Below, in pieces: positions 9,728 through 18,690 of a stretch of DNA of 64,000 bases. A program made the translations under genes and the position numbers. The stretch covers positions 78,290 through 142,289 of the forward strand of contig CAWDTW010000055.1 of the NCBI GenBank assembly GCA_963805295.1, read 5' to 3'. Position 1 is the stretch's first letter, and each line of letters opens with the position of its first letter. The notes beneath the pieces are model-generated. The model worked only from the letters and a program-made list of their open reading frames with translations, was not told the origin of the DNA and did no database searches. This DNA is from Roseiarcus sp963805295. Lineage in GTDB: Bacteria > Pseudomonadota > Alphaproteobacteria > Rhizobiales > Beijerinckiaceae.

Positions 9728-10350
9728 TCATCCATTCCGGAAGGCATAGCCGTAGCTGTTGAGCGCCGGCGCTCCGCCAAGATGCGCGAACAGCGCCTTC
9801 GATCCTTTGGGAAAGAACCCCTTGCGGACGAGGTCGATCATGCCCTGCATCGATTTGCCTTCGTACACTGGGTCCGTGATCATTCCCTCGAGTTGCGCGC
9901 AGACGCGGATCGCCTCCTTCGTTGCGTTCGAGGGCACGCCGTTAACCGGATAGGCATAGTCCTCGATCACGACGACATCGTCGTCGGCGATGTCCTTGCC
10001 CGGCTCCACCAGCGCCGCGGTGTTGCGCGCGATTTCGAGGACCTGGGCCTTGGTTTTCGCCGGCGTGCAGGACGCGTCGACGCCGTCCTTGGCGAAGCCC
10101 GCCACCATCCCCGCCTGGGTCGAGCCGGTGACGGTGCACACGACGATAGAGTCGAACGCGAAGCCAAGTTCCCGCTCCTGCGCCCGCACCTCTTCGGCGA
10201 AACCGAAATAGCCGAGCCCGCCGTATTTGTGCACCGAAGCGCCGGCCGGAATTGCATAGGGCCGAAGCCTTCGTCGACCAGCCGAACGTCCGCGCCCATG
10301 ATGCGGCTGAGCTGGATGTTGCCGGCGCGGTCATAGACCGCATCCGCCAA
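9728..10350 (-). pseudogene. acdS: ACC deaminase (AcdS) remnant with several deletions
   Basis: AcdS is a PLP enzyme that cleaves 1-aminocyclopropane-1-carboxylate to ammonia and 2-oxobutyrate. The remnant keeps DAVYDRAGNIQLSRIMGADV, then jumps frame into YAIPAGASVHKYGGLGYFGF, and ends with ITDPVYEGKSMQGMIDLVRK and AHLGGAPALNSYGYAFRNG. Compared with the family from memory, about the first 100 residues (including the PLP lysine region) are missing, about 22 residues are lost between DEGFG and YAIPAG together with a frame change, and a further gap of about eight residues follows GFAKDG. Several independent deletions mark it as a true pseudogene. Confidence 0.8.
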
Positions 10351-10536
10351 GAATGACCTGACCTCGAAACCGGAAGCCCCCGGCTCGCTTGCGCCGAAGG
10401 CCCTGCCACGGACGGCGCTCGGCGCTGGGTGCATTTCGCCTGAGGGAGCGCGCCACGCGCGTCAATCGGCTCGGGATGGCGCAACCCCCCAACCCTAGCC
10501 CGCGCCGGCGCGCTCGACAAGCGGGGCGTCACGACG

Positions 10537-10601
10537 CCAAGGGGCCGCTGGTCGGCGCCATCAGCAGCCCCAAGGGGCCGCTGGTCGGCGCCATCAGCAG
10601 C
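10537..10601 (+). repeat. 33-bp tandem duplication
   Basis: The 32-base block beginning CCAAGGGGCCGCTGG occurs twice in direct order with a 33-base period (10537-10568 and 10570-10601). On the plus strand it would encode an exact 11-residue repeat (KGPLVGAISSP), but the surrounding frame shows no other sign of being a gene. Confidence 0.85.
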
Positions 10602-10678
10602 AAGAACGCGCTGGCGAGGGCCGTGTGTTGGATTGAATTGATCCCTAATGGCGGTCGTGTGTCCGAGCCAGCTCGTAA

Positions 10679-11449
10679 TTAATTGGTTCTCTGTCCATAT
10701 GCGTATTCCGCCGCCGAGTTGTTTGCGGTCGCCGCCGGCGCAATGGCGCCAAGCGGGCGGGGAGCACCTGGGGCGTTGGGATTTTGGGACGGATCGAAGG
10801 CGTCGCCGCGCCCGCCTTGTGCCCGTTTTCGGGGGACCGGCGCTGGCGATGCCGAGCGGTCCGCGAGTGGAGCGGCAGCGAGGAGCGCCACGATCTTGAG
10901 CCCAATGCGATCGAACCGCGCGCTTACTTTGGGAAGCTTCTCCGCGGATTTAGGCCGCAAGTGGCCGACCTTACCCGAAACCTCGGCAATCGCGCCACTG
11001 ATTTCGGCCTTCGCTGCATCACGCGGCTTGGTGTTTCCAAGGCCAGTGGCATCCTTCGTGCTCAAGCTTTGAGCGGCGCGCATAGCCTCGATATCCGCTC
11101 TTTGGGCGTGGAGTTCCACGGCCTTTTTCTCCGCTGCGCGGCCGATTTCGGCGCTCTGCACGCTCTCTTGCTGAACGACCGTCGGGGCGGGACCGATAAA
11201 ATATGATCCTACCAGCCATGCGGCGCCAAACAGGCAAGCCGTCAGGGCCGCGTGCGGACTATAGCTTAAGGCACGCGCGGCAAGAGCTCGCGCACTTCGC
11301 GCTGTGACGGCTTCGACCTTCCTGGAAGGCACGGGGCGTGGGATGGCGTCAGTCGCCCGCGCTCCTATTTCCAGCACAGCCTCGTCCGGCGGGGGCGGCG
11401 GCGGCGGCGGCGGCGCTGAGCCAAGGAACGGCTTCGTCCGGAAACTCAT
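10679..11449 (-). CDS. Hypothetical single-TM protein with poly-proline segment
   Basis: The product is 256 residues. It begins MSFRTKPFLGSAPP followed by a run of nine or more prolines, then has one membrane segment (about residues 70-90, AALTACLFGAAWLVGSYFIG), and a long Ala/Lys/Glu-rich soluble part with likely helices. The topology suggests a short cytoplasmic N-terminus and a periplasmic C-terminal domain. I recognise similar uncharacterised proteins in Rhizobiales but no named family. It stands alone after the ACC deaminase remnant. Confidence 0.55.
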   Translation of the reverse strand: MSFRTKPFLGSAPPPPPPPPPDEAVLEIGARATDAIPRPVPSRKVEAVTARSARALAARALSYSPHAALTACLFGAAWLVGSYFIGPAPTVVQQESVQSAEIGRAAEKKAVELHAQRADIEAMRAAQSLSTKDATGLGNTKPRDAAKAEISGAIAEVSGKVGHLRPKSAEKLPKVSARFDRIGLKIVALLAAAPLADRSASPAPVPRKRAQGGRGDAFDPSQNPNAPGAPRPLGAIAPAATANNSAAEYAYGQRTN

Positions 11450-12242
11450 GCATGTGGGCGCTCTAAGAATGGTTAAGACTTTGGGCTAGCCTTGCGCCTA
11501 TTCCCTTAAAATTGCATTAACCGCGAGAGGGTATTGGGCTGCCCTTCGGTGTTCGTTCTTCAGTGCTGATCGTTCGTTTTACCGAGCGGCTGCTGAGCCG
11601 CCGACGACAAAGCCGTCAGCAGCCCGCGGAACACCAGTGATAAAGACTGGGCCGCGCGGTATGAAACTGTTCGGCGTCGACGCGTTGGACCTCCGTCTCG
11701 CTCCCCAGGCAGAACATGCGGCCTGTTGGCCTGATCACGGCGTCGTCACGGCGCTCCCGGCTTGCGGTACTCTCGGCAGCCCGATAGCCAAGCGTTTGAC
11801 GAGAATCAGCTACGCTGGACATCGGTTCCCGCCGGAGATAATCCTTGGCCTCTCTAATGCCGACAGGACTTCATGCGTGCTCCCCCCACCGGCGACCAGC
11901 CGGAGTGCGACCATACGCCGGAAAAGCGAAGTGTGACCACATGTGTCCGTCAGCGGTCGCACCCGCCGGGCCGTGTGACCACATTTCCCCCAGAGCGCCG
12001 ACACGGACGGCGATACCGAGACCACATCTCATTTTCGAGCGGCGCGACCCCAGGCGCGCAGGTGCGCTCGCGGCGTCGCCATACGGCGCAGTCCGTGCCG
12101 CCGTCGGTCCGGCTTGAGAGCGACGGGCGGCTCGGCGGCGCGGCCGTATGGATCATGTTTCTGTCCCCTTCCGTCTCCAAGAATGAGCTATCGTTGGTCG
12201 AAGTTCTGGCTTCGAAATTGGCGCTGACCTGCAGGTGAGGCG
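11450..12242. other. Stretch without an intact gene upstream of hsp20
   Basis: No convincing gene is present. It holds a short IS6-like N-terminal scrap (11802-11846). Around 11899-11985 three spaced copies of GTG(C/T)GACCA(T/C)A occur, in a layout reminiscent of the multiple terminal repeats of some IS elements; I cannot name the element. The last 200 bases are the hsp20 upstream region, where I see no clear heat-shock element. Confidence 0.4.
11802..11846 (+). mobile_element. IS6-family transposase N-terminal scrap
   Basis: The 15 codons read RISYAGHRFPPEII, matching the R-H-x-F-P-P-E-I-I start typical of IS6-family transposases. The sequence then leaves the family. It is a tiny relic and the call depends on one short motif; the better preserved IS6 remnant at 15181-15437 carries the same HRFPPEI motif. 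Confidence 0.4.
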
Positions 12243-12659
12243 ATGGAGACGAATTTTCCGCGCTATTGGATGTGGTCCGAGGCGTTCGAGATGCTCGCGC
12301 GCGCAGAGCGAATGCATCGGCAGTTTTTTCAGCTGTCCGGCTCGCCATCGTCCGTCGCTTGGGAGCCGCCGGTGGATGTCCTCGAGACCGAATTTGCGGT
12401 GCTCGTGCTCGTCGCCCTGCCCGGCGTCGAACTCGACGAGGTGAAAGCGCTCATCAATCAAGGCGAGCTGTTCATTTCGGGAATTCGGACGTACCCGGCG
12501 GAGATCCGGACCGCGACCATTCACCGTCTCGAGCTTCCCCAAGGCCGTTTCGAACGCCGTGTTCGCCTTCCGCCGGGCCCCTACAACAGCATTTCTCGAT
12601 CGGCGTTCAACGGTTGCCTGCTCGTCACGCTGCAAAAGTCGGAGGCCTCCAATGGCTGA
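12243..12659 (+). CDS. Hsp20/alpha-crystallin small heat shock protein
   Basis: The product is 138 residues with an alpha-crystallin domain over about residues 45-130: ETEFAVLVLVALPGVELDEV, then LPQGRFERRVRLPPGPYNSI, and the terminal strand AFNGCLLVTLQKSE. Small heat shock proteins hold unfolding proteins in the cytoplasm. The typical A-x-x-x-N-G-V-L motif appears as AFNGCLLV. The ATG at 12243 follows GGTGAGGCG. Its stop overlaps the start of lon by a few bases, so the two are very probably co-transcribed and act together on damaged proteins. Confidence 0.88.
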   Translation: METNFPRYWMWSEAFEMLARAERMHRQFFQLSGSPSSVAWEPPVDVLETEFAVLVLVALPGVELDEVKALINQGELFISGIRTYPAEIRTATIHRLELPQGRFERRVRLPPGPYNSISRSAFNGCLLVTLQKSEASNG

Positions 12660-15087
12660 GACAGCGGCCGGGAACGCATCCGAAGAGAACCGCGGCGAAG
12701 CGCAGTCGCCGCCGCTGCCGCCCGACTCCCTCATCATTGTGCCCGTGCGCGGCATGGTGCTGTTTCCGGGGATGGTGCTGCCGATCGCCCTCGGCCGCTC
12801 CCGCTCGGTGATGGCGGCGCAGAGGGCGGTGAGGGAACAGAAGCCGGTCGGCATCGTGATGCAGCGCAATGCCGAGGTCGACGATCCCCTTCCCGTCGAT
12901 CTGCACCGTATGGGCACAATCGCCAATATCGTCCGCTACATCACCGCGCCGGATGGAACCCATCACGTCGTGTGCCAGGGAGAGCAGCGCTTCCGCGTCG
13001 TCGAGTATTTGACCGGTTGGCCATTCTTCGTCGCCAAAACGGTGAGGATTCCGGAGCCTTCTGCGTCATCCGACGAGATCGAGGCCCGCCTCGTCCATCT
13101 GAAAGGCCAAGCGGTTGAAGCCATACAGCTGCTGCCGCAAGCGCCGAACGAGTTGCTCGCGACCATCCAGGGCGTCGATTCGCCTGGCGCGCTCGCCGAT
13201 CTGGTGGCGACCTTCATGGATGCGACGCCGGAGGAAAAGCAGGAAATCCTCGAGACGATCGATATCGGGGCCCGACTGGAGCGGGTCTCAAAACTCCTCG
13301 CGCATCGGATCGAGATTCTGCGGCTGTCGCAGGAGATCGGCCGGGAAACCAAGGCGTCCATCGACGCGCGCAACCGTGAGGCGTTGCTGCGCGAGCAGAT
13401 GGCGGCCATCCAGCGTCAGCTCGGCGAAAGCGACGAGGGAAAGGCGGCCGAAATCGCCGAACTCGAAAAGGCGATCAGCAACGCGCATATGCCGAAGGAG
13501 GTCGAGGACCAGGCCCGCAAGGAGCTGCGGCGTCTGCGGCGCATGCCGGAAGCTGCCGGCGAATACGGGATGGTGCGGACTTATCTCGACTGGCTAGTCG
13601 AATTGCCCTGGGCGCTGCCCGAGGAGGCGCCGATCGACATCGCGGCGGCGCGCCGCATCCTCGACGAGGATCACTTCGATCTCGAGAAAATCAAGCGCCG
13701 GATCATCGAATTTCTGGCCGTCCGCAAGCTGGCGCCCGGCGGCAAGGCCCCGATCCTTTGCTTTGTCGGTCCGCCGGGCGTGGGCAAAACGTCGCTCGGC
13801 CAATCGATCGCGCGCGCCATGAACCGCAAATTCGTGCGAGTGAGCCTCGGCGGCATGCACGACGAGGCGGAGATTCGAGGACATCGACGAACCTATATTG
13901 GCGCTTTGCCCGGCAACATCATCCAGGCAATCCGCAAGGCGGGCGCCCGCAACTGCGTCATGATGCTGGATGAGATCGACAAGCTCGGCGCCAGCATTCA
14001 GGGCGATCCGGCCTCGGCCTTGCTGGAAGTGCTCGATCCCGAGCAGAACAACAGCTTCCGCGACAATTACCTCGCCGTGCCGTTTGACCTCTCCCGCGTC
14101 GTGTTCATCACAACGGCGAATCTGCTCGAGACGATCCCCGGACCGCTTCGCGACCGAATGGAGATCATCAGTCTCGCCGGGTACACAGCCAGCGAAAAGC
14201 TGCAGATCGCGCGCCGCTATCTTGTTCCGCGTCAGCTGGAGGCCAATGGTCTCAAACCGGGCCAGGTCGGCATCGCCGATGACGCGCTCAGAGCCGTCAT
14301 TCAGCACTATACGCGGGAGGCCGGCGTTCGAAGCCTCGAGCGCGAGATCGGGAGACTGCTGCGCCAGGCCGCGATGCGCATCGCGGATGGCGCGAGCGGG
14401 CCGATCGCATTCTCGGTCGGCGATCTTCCAGCCGTTCTAGGGGCGCCGCCATTCGAGGACGAGGTCGCGATGCGAACCAGCGTGCCGGGCGTCGCGACCG
14501 GTTTGGCCTGGACGCCGGTCGGCGGCGACATCCTATTCATCGAGGCGACCGCCATTCCGGGAAGTGGCCGGCTGATCCTCACCGGTCAACTCGGCGAGGT
14601 GATGCGGGAGAGCGCCCAGGCGGCGCTCAGCATTGTCAAGAATCGCGCAGCCTCATACGGAATCGAGGCCAATCGCTTCGAGAAGACCGACATCCACATC
14701 CACGTGCCCGCGGGAGCGACCCCGAAGGACGGCCCAAGCGCGGGGGTCGCGATGTTCATGGCGCTCGTTTCGCTCATGACTGATCGCACAGTGCGCAGCG
14801 ACACCGCCATGACCGGGGAGATCAGCCTGCGAGGACTGGTGCTTCCAGTCGGCGGCATCAAGGAGAAGGTGGTCGCGGCGCACAGAGCCGGGATCAAACG
14901 CCTCATGCTTCCGGCGCGCAACAAGAAGGACTTCGAAGACATCCCCGAAGAGGTGCGCCAGCAATTGACGTTCGTCTGGCTCGAACGGGTGGACGAGGCG
15001 GTGTCGTCGGCGCTGGAGCCGGGTGCGCCAGCGAAAGCGCCCGTCGCCAAACCAACGGTCGGCGATGAGGCGGCATCCGCTCCCTAG
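12652..15087 (+). CDS. lon: ATP-dependent protease Lon
   Basis: Lon degrades unfolded and regulatory proteins in the cytoplasm. The 811-residue product has the N-terminal substrate domain (IIVPVRGMVLFPGMVLPIAL), the AAA+ module with Walker A GPPGVGKTSLG and Walker B NCVMMLDEIDK, and the C-terminal protease domain with the catalytic dyad Ser 696 (PKDGPSAG) and Lys 739 (GGIKEKVVAAHRAG). The start at 12652 overlaps the stop of the upstream hsp20 gene, and a longer frame back to 12559 is not needed. Housekeeping lon in this group normally sits beside clpX and hupB; here it pairs with hsp20, so this may be a second, stress-specific copy. That last point is an inference. Confidence 0.95.
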   Translation: MAETAAGNASEENRGEAQSPPLPPDSLIIVPVRGMVLFPGMVLPIALGRSRSVMAAQRAVREQKPVGIVMQRNAEVDDPLPVDLHRMGTIANIVRYITAPDGTHHVVCQGEQRFRVVEYLTGWPFFVAKTVRIPEPSASSDEIEARLVHLKGQAVEAIQLLPQAPNELLATIQGVDSPGALADLVATFMDATPEEKQEILETIDIGARLERVSKLLAHRIEILRLSQEIGRETKASIDARNREALLREQMAAIQRQLGESDEGKAAEIAELEKAISNAHMPKEVEDQARKELRRLRRMPEAAGEYGMVRTYLDWLVELPWALPEEAPIDIAAARRILDEDHFDLEKIKRRIIEFLAVRKLAPGGKAPILCFVGPPGVGKTSLGQSIARAMNRKFVRVSLGGMHDEAEIRGHRRTYIGALPGNIIQAIRKAGARNCVMMLDEIDKLGASIQGDPASALLEVLDPEQNNSFRDNYLAVPFDLSRVVFITTANLLETIPGPLRDRMEIISLAGYTASEKLQIARRYLVPRQLEANGLKPGQVGIADDALRAVIQHYTREAGVRSLEREIGRLLRQAAMRIADGASGPIAFSVGDLPAVLGAPPFEDEVAMRTSVPGVATGLAWTPVGGDILFIEATAIPGSGRLILTGQLGEVMRESAQAALSIVKNRAASYGIEANRFEKTDIHIHVPAGATPKDGPSAGVAMFMALVSLMTDRTVRSDTAMTGEISLRGLVLPVGGIKEKVVAAHRAGIKRLMLPARNKKDFEDIPEEVRQQLTFVWLERVDEAVSSALEPGAPAKAPVAKPTVGDEAASAP

Positions 15088-15980
15088 CCCACATTTCTCA
15101 CCAGTCCTAGCCTTCAGCGGGCGCCGAGGCGGTTGGGAGCGCGGGGTTCGGGCTCGCCGCGTCTCATCCATCGGTTCCGATCATCGAGATTCGGCATGAG
15201 TGGTCATCGCCGCGGCGCGAAGCGCGCGCCGCCTTTGGGCGGGGACGGGATGGCGTTGGACGTTGAAGGCGTTGGAGACGGCGGCGTGTGCGGAAAGCAA
15301 TTTCCGGGCTGAACCCGGGCTCTCGAGCCGCTGCATTTCGCCCTCCCGCCGCCGTCGCGCAGGCTGACGGTGAACCGGAGGCAGAGCCGCATTGCCTGGT
15401 GAACGATCTCCGGCGGGAACCGGTGACGGCGCGCCATCCAAAGTGGTATTTACAATGCCTGTTTGACGTGCATAAGTCGCAATCGTCGATGCCGCTTCAT
15501 GCGAGGACCGTGCGCCCCCCCCCGAGGGTCAATGATCGCGGTGTGCGGACTCCGATGCGGTTGAACGCGGTCGGGCGACGGGAGCAGTTCCAGGAGCGAG
15601 ATGCGATGATGACGACGACGTCCGGAACTCTGTGGATCCTGCCATCTCCCGTCGGATCAACGCGTCGCCGCCCGGCCAGACCCGTGAGCGCTGCGTTCGA
15701 GCGCCCCGGCAACCGCGGCGGATAAGAGGCCTTCCTTCAGGGAACCGGTGATTGCAACTATGGAACCGACCACGCTCACGCCGTCGACCAGGCGAGGCGA
15801 CTTCTCCGCCTTCGCGCGGCTGCGCCTGGACGATCGCACGCGAAGCCTCGAAATGCAGCAGACGGCGCCATTCGATCGCTGCGGCTTCAATCCCTTTGCC
15901 GCGGCGGCGCCCCCGCGCGCCGGGAGCTCCGCCCCTGATCGGGTCCCTCGGGATCGCGACCGGTCGAAGGGGAGCCTCTC
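15088..15980. other. Stretch without an intact gene between lon and fdxA
   Basis: The only recognisable item is the IS6 remnant at 15181-15437. The rest, 15440-15980, has short open frames in several phases but none with a family signature or a good start. Confidence 0.5.
15181..15437 (-). mobile_element. IS6-family transposase remnant with its core deleted
   Basis: The minus strand begins with MARRHRFPPEIVHQAMRLCL and RFTVSLRD, the N-terminus of an IS6-family transposase. Within about 30 residues it switches frame into REGEMQRLESPGSARKLLSA and AVSNAFNVQRHPV, which is the C-terminal end of the same family (the R-E-x-x-M-Q-R-F-K-S-P-G-S-A segment). The whole DDE catalytic core, about 140 residues, has been deleted. 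It cannot transpose. Confidence 0.75.
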
Positions 15981-16319
15981 ATGACTTACGCGGTCACCGA
16001 TAGTTGCATCAAGTGCAAGTACATGGACTGCGTCGAGGTGTGTCCGGTCGATTGCTTCTATGAAGGCGAAAACATGCTGGTCATTCACCCGGACGAATGC
16101 ATCGACTGCGGCGTTTGCGAGCCCGAATGTCCGGCGGAAGCGATCGTTCCCGATAGCGTTCCCGGTCTGGAGAAATGGCTGAAATTGAACGCGGAATTTG
16201 CTCCGAAATGGCCCAACATCACGGTCAAGCGCGAGCCTCCCGCCGACGCCAAGGAGTTCGACAGAAAGGCGAACAAGTTCGAGGCCTATTTCTCTCCTGA
16301 AGCCGGGCAAGGAGACTGA
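15981..16319 (+). CDS. fdxA: Seven-iron ferredoxin FdxA
   Basis: The product is 112 residues, the normal length for the FdxA type that carries one 3Fe-4S and one 4Fe-4S cluster. The N-terminal half has Cys at positions 9, 12, 17, 21 and 25 in CIKCKYMDCVEVCPVDC, followed by CIDCGVCEPECP. The C-terminal extension after residue 60 (WLKLNAEFAPKWPNI and the KREPPADA segment) is also typical. It is a cytoplasmic electron carrier. It lies upstream of an Rrf2/NsrR-type regulator gene on the same strand, 350 bases away. Confidence 0.92.
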   Translation: MTYAVTDSCIKCKYMDCVEVCPVDCFYEGENMLVIHPDECIDCGVCEPECPAEAIVPDSVPGLEKWLKLNAEFAPKWPNITVKREPPADAKEFDRKANKFEAYFSPEAGQGD

Positions 16320-16666
16320 ATGCGATGCGCCTGGCCTGGCGGCTCGAAACGGCGGCGTGTTCGGAATTCGAGTGGCCGGCAAGCTCCCGCAGGTCGAGGA
16401 CGCGGCAGCCGCCAAAGCCCGGTTCGCGTTGGACCCGCTCATCGACGGCGCCGGGCCGATCGCGGTCCGCGCGGGGCCGTTTGCCGGCGTCGGTCATCGC
16501 TCTCCGTCCGGCGCTGTCGGCCTGCGTCGCCACGCTCGCCGGGGAAATCGGTCAGCCTGAGACAGCACATCGCGAACGAGCGCGACGCGATTAAGTGGTA
16601 TTCTTGCTACCAGTTCTGTGGCGCCGTCAATGTAGTATTGTCAAATCCTCCTTAGGGAAGGATTCG
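16320..16666. other. Intergenic region between fdxA and the Rrf2 gene
   Basis: I find no gene with a recognisable signature. The last 75 bases contain the palindromic promoter region of the regulator gene. Confidence 0.4.
16596..16612 (+). promoter_or_regulatory. Inverted repeat upstream of the Rrf2/NsrR gene
   Basis: TGGTA and TACCA form an inverted repeat separated by seven bases, about 55 bases before the regulator start, in an otherwise AT-richer segment. Rrf2 proteins often repress their own gene, so an operator role is plausible, but the match to a known NsrR site is weak. Confidence 0.35.
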
Positions 16667-17153
16667 ATGCGCCTCTTGGCCTCCACCGACTTCGCGTTGC
16701 GCGTGCTCATGCGCCTGGGTCAGCAGGAGCCGGGCGAACATGTGAACGTGGAAACGCTGGCGCAGCAGCTCGGCGGGCTTTCGCGCAACCACTTGCACAA
16801 GATCGTGCAGGATCTGGCCGGTCTCGGCGTCTTGCGAACGGTTCGCGGCGCCGGCGGCGGCGTCATGCTGGCCGTCCCGCTCGCCGAGATTTCGGCTTGG
16901 CGCCTTGATCCGAACCTTGGAGGCCAATCAGGCGCTGGTCGAGTGTTTTCGCGCCGACGGCGGCTGTTGCGTGCTCGAACCGGCGTGTGAATTGCGCGTC
17001 TTGTTGCGGCAGGCGAGAGAGAGCTTCTACCAGACTCTCGAAGGGCGGACGCTGGCCGACTGCATCGGACATCGGCGGCGCGCTCCGCCAGGCGTTTCGG
17101 CGCGGGGTCGGGCGCCGCAGATCAAAGGCGCGCGCCGTCCCAATAAGCCGTGA
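16667..17153 (+). pseudogene. Rrf2-family regulator, NsrR-like, frameshifted
   Basis: From ATG 16667 the winged-helix domain reads MRLLASTDFALRVLMRLG, then GLSRNHLHKIVQDLAGLGVL and TVRGAGGGVMLAVPLAEIS. One extra G near 16892 shifts the frame; the rest continues as GALIRTLEANQALVECFRAD and GGCCVLEPACELRVLL, ending near 17153. The three-cysteine cluster (C-x6-C-C-x5-C) is the iron-sulfur ligand set of NsrR-type nitric oxide sensors. NsrR represses NO-detoxification genes; none are adjacent here. The single indel may be a sequencing error. Confidence 0.75.
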
Positions 17154-17359
17154 AATCGTTCGGCGGGCATTCTCGCGTCGGCCGGCAACAGCGGATTCCG
17201 GAGCTGGACTTCGCCACTCGCGAACTCTCCGACCCATTGATTTCCCCGCATGCGGCCGATCGGCGCATCGCGCGATCAACAAGGAAAAACTCGCCGACGC
17301 GACCGTGGCGGCATGCCGAGCCGCAGCGTCGGCGGCTTCGTCGGTTCGCGATGACGCGG

Positions 17360-17878
17360 GCCGCATCAGTCCTGTCAATCTCCAGCGTCAATCGATTCAT
17401 GGTTCCGGCCGCCGCGCGCATCATCGACTGCCCGGCGGCGGTCGAGGCCGTCGCCGTGATCATCCGTACGTCCGGATGCGCTGCGAGCGCGGCGCCGGCT
17501 TCCAGTCCCGTCCCCGGCAGATCATTCAAGACTGCTGCCGGCAGGCCGGCGTCGGCAAAGCATTGCGCGATCATGCCGACCGCCAGCGGCGTCTCGTGCG
17601 GCGGCTTGACGACGAGCGAGCAGCCGGCGGCGAGCGCGGGACCGAGTTTCCAGGCGTAAATGTCGACCGGGTAATTCCACAGCGTGATCGCCCCGACGAC
17701 CCCGACCGGCGAGGACACGACAAGGCTGCGAATGTCCGCCCGCGCGGAGGCGCGGATCGCCCCGCCGAGGCGGCGCCCCTCTTCGGCGTAGTAGCGGGTC
17801 GGCTCGACGCCGAAGCGGATTTCCTTTTCGGCGTCCGGAATGGGCTTTCCCTGTTCGCGCGGTCGTTCGCTTTCCCGT
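17360..17878 (-). pseudogene. Aldehyde dehydrogenase, internal fragment
   Basis: The open segment reads GKPIPDAEKEIRFGVEPTRY, then SSPVGVVGAITLWNYPVDIY and GPALAAGCSLVVKPPHETPL, which is the NAD-binding half of an aldehyde dehydrogenase. The first 80 or so residues are missing, and after MNRLTLEI (where LELGG with the catalytic Glu is expected) the sequence becomes unrelated, so the catalytic Cys domain is lost. Both ends are truncated, which marks it as real decay. Confidence 0.75.
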
Positions 17879-17962
17879 CGACCGCAGCGGACGGAACGGT
17901 CTTAACAATTCATAAACCATTCGACGCCTAGATGATTAACGAAGCGCCAACGGAGCGGTGGA

Positions 17963-18670
17963 ATGAACGCGCATGCGGGTCCCACGCAAGCCCTGAGTTT
18001 CCGGGCGCGGTCGCTGCTGGCTTTCGTCCTCGAACCGCGTGAGCCCGTCGCCGAATGGTTTGCCGCGCTGGACGCCTGGCTCACCCGTTCGCCGAGCTTC
18101 TTCGCTTCGAAGCCGGTCATCCTCGAGATGGCCGGGCTTGATCTCAACCTCAAGGAATACCGCGATCTCCTCAGCGATCTCGCGCGCCGCCATGTCCGAG
18201 TCATGGGGGTCGAGAACGCTCGCCCCACTCTGGTCGGGCCGCATCTGCCGCCGATCGTGACCGGCGGGCGCACGCTGAACGCGCCGGCCTTGCCGGAGGA
18301 AGACGCCCCACCCGCGGCTGAGCCGACGAAGACCGAAACGACGAACTCGCTGATCATCGACGCGAACGTGCGCTCCGGCCAGTCGATCGTGCATCCCGAA
18401 GGCGACGTGACGATCGTCGGCCGCGTCGCCTCGGGCGCCGAGATCGTCGCGGGCGGGTCGGTGCATGTCTATGGCGCGCTGCAAGGCCGCGTGATCGCCG
18501 GGATCTCGGGTTCGCCGTCTGCGCGGATATTCTGCAAGGAGGCGAGGGCCGAACTCCTCTGCATCGGCGGCGTCTTTGTCACGGCCGAGCATGTGAACCC
18601 CGAGGTCGAGGGCCGCAGCCTCGAGGTTCGGCTGGACGGAGACGAACTCAAACTCCGAATCCTCGATTGA
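17963..18670 (+). CDS. minC: Septum site-determining protein MinC
   Basis: MinC blocks FtsZ polymerisation away from midcell. The 235-residue product has the N-terminal FtsZ-inhibiting domain (residues 1-105, with PSFFASKPVILEMAGLDLN), a Pro/Glu-rich linker, and the C-terminal beta-helix domain (VRSGQSIVHPEGDVTIVGRV, then VHVYGALQGRVIAGISG and ARIFCKEARAELLCIGG) that binds MinD. It heads a minC-minD-minE operon with a 20-base gap to minD. Confidence 0.95.
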   Translation: MNAHAGPTQALSFRARSLLAFVLEPREPVAEWFAALDAWLTRSPSFFASKPVILEMAGLDLNLKEYRDLLSDLARRHVRVMGVENARPTLVGPHLPPIVTGGRTLNAPALPEEDAPPAAEPTKTETTNSLIIDANVRSGQSIVHPEGDVTIVGRVASGAEIVAGGSVHVYGALQGRVIAGISGSPSARIFCKEARAELLCIGGVFVTAEHVNPEVEGRSLEVRLDGDELKLRILD

Positions 18671-18690
18671 GCTTTCATGAGGACAGACGC

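Noticed and set aside
10389..10682. Short plus-strand frame containing the KGPLVGAISS repeat
   Set aside because: Apart from the tandem duplication it has no start site or family feature, and it overlaps only decayed sequence.
11890..12000. Possible IS21-type end with repeated GTGTGACCACAT motifs
   Set aside because: The three motif copies are real, but I could not find a matching transposase end or the opposite terminus, so I do not call an element.
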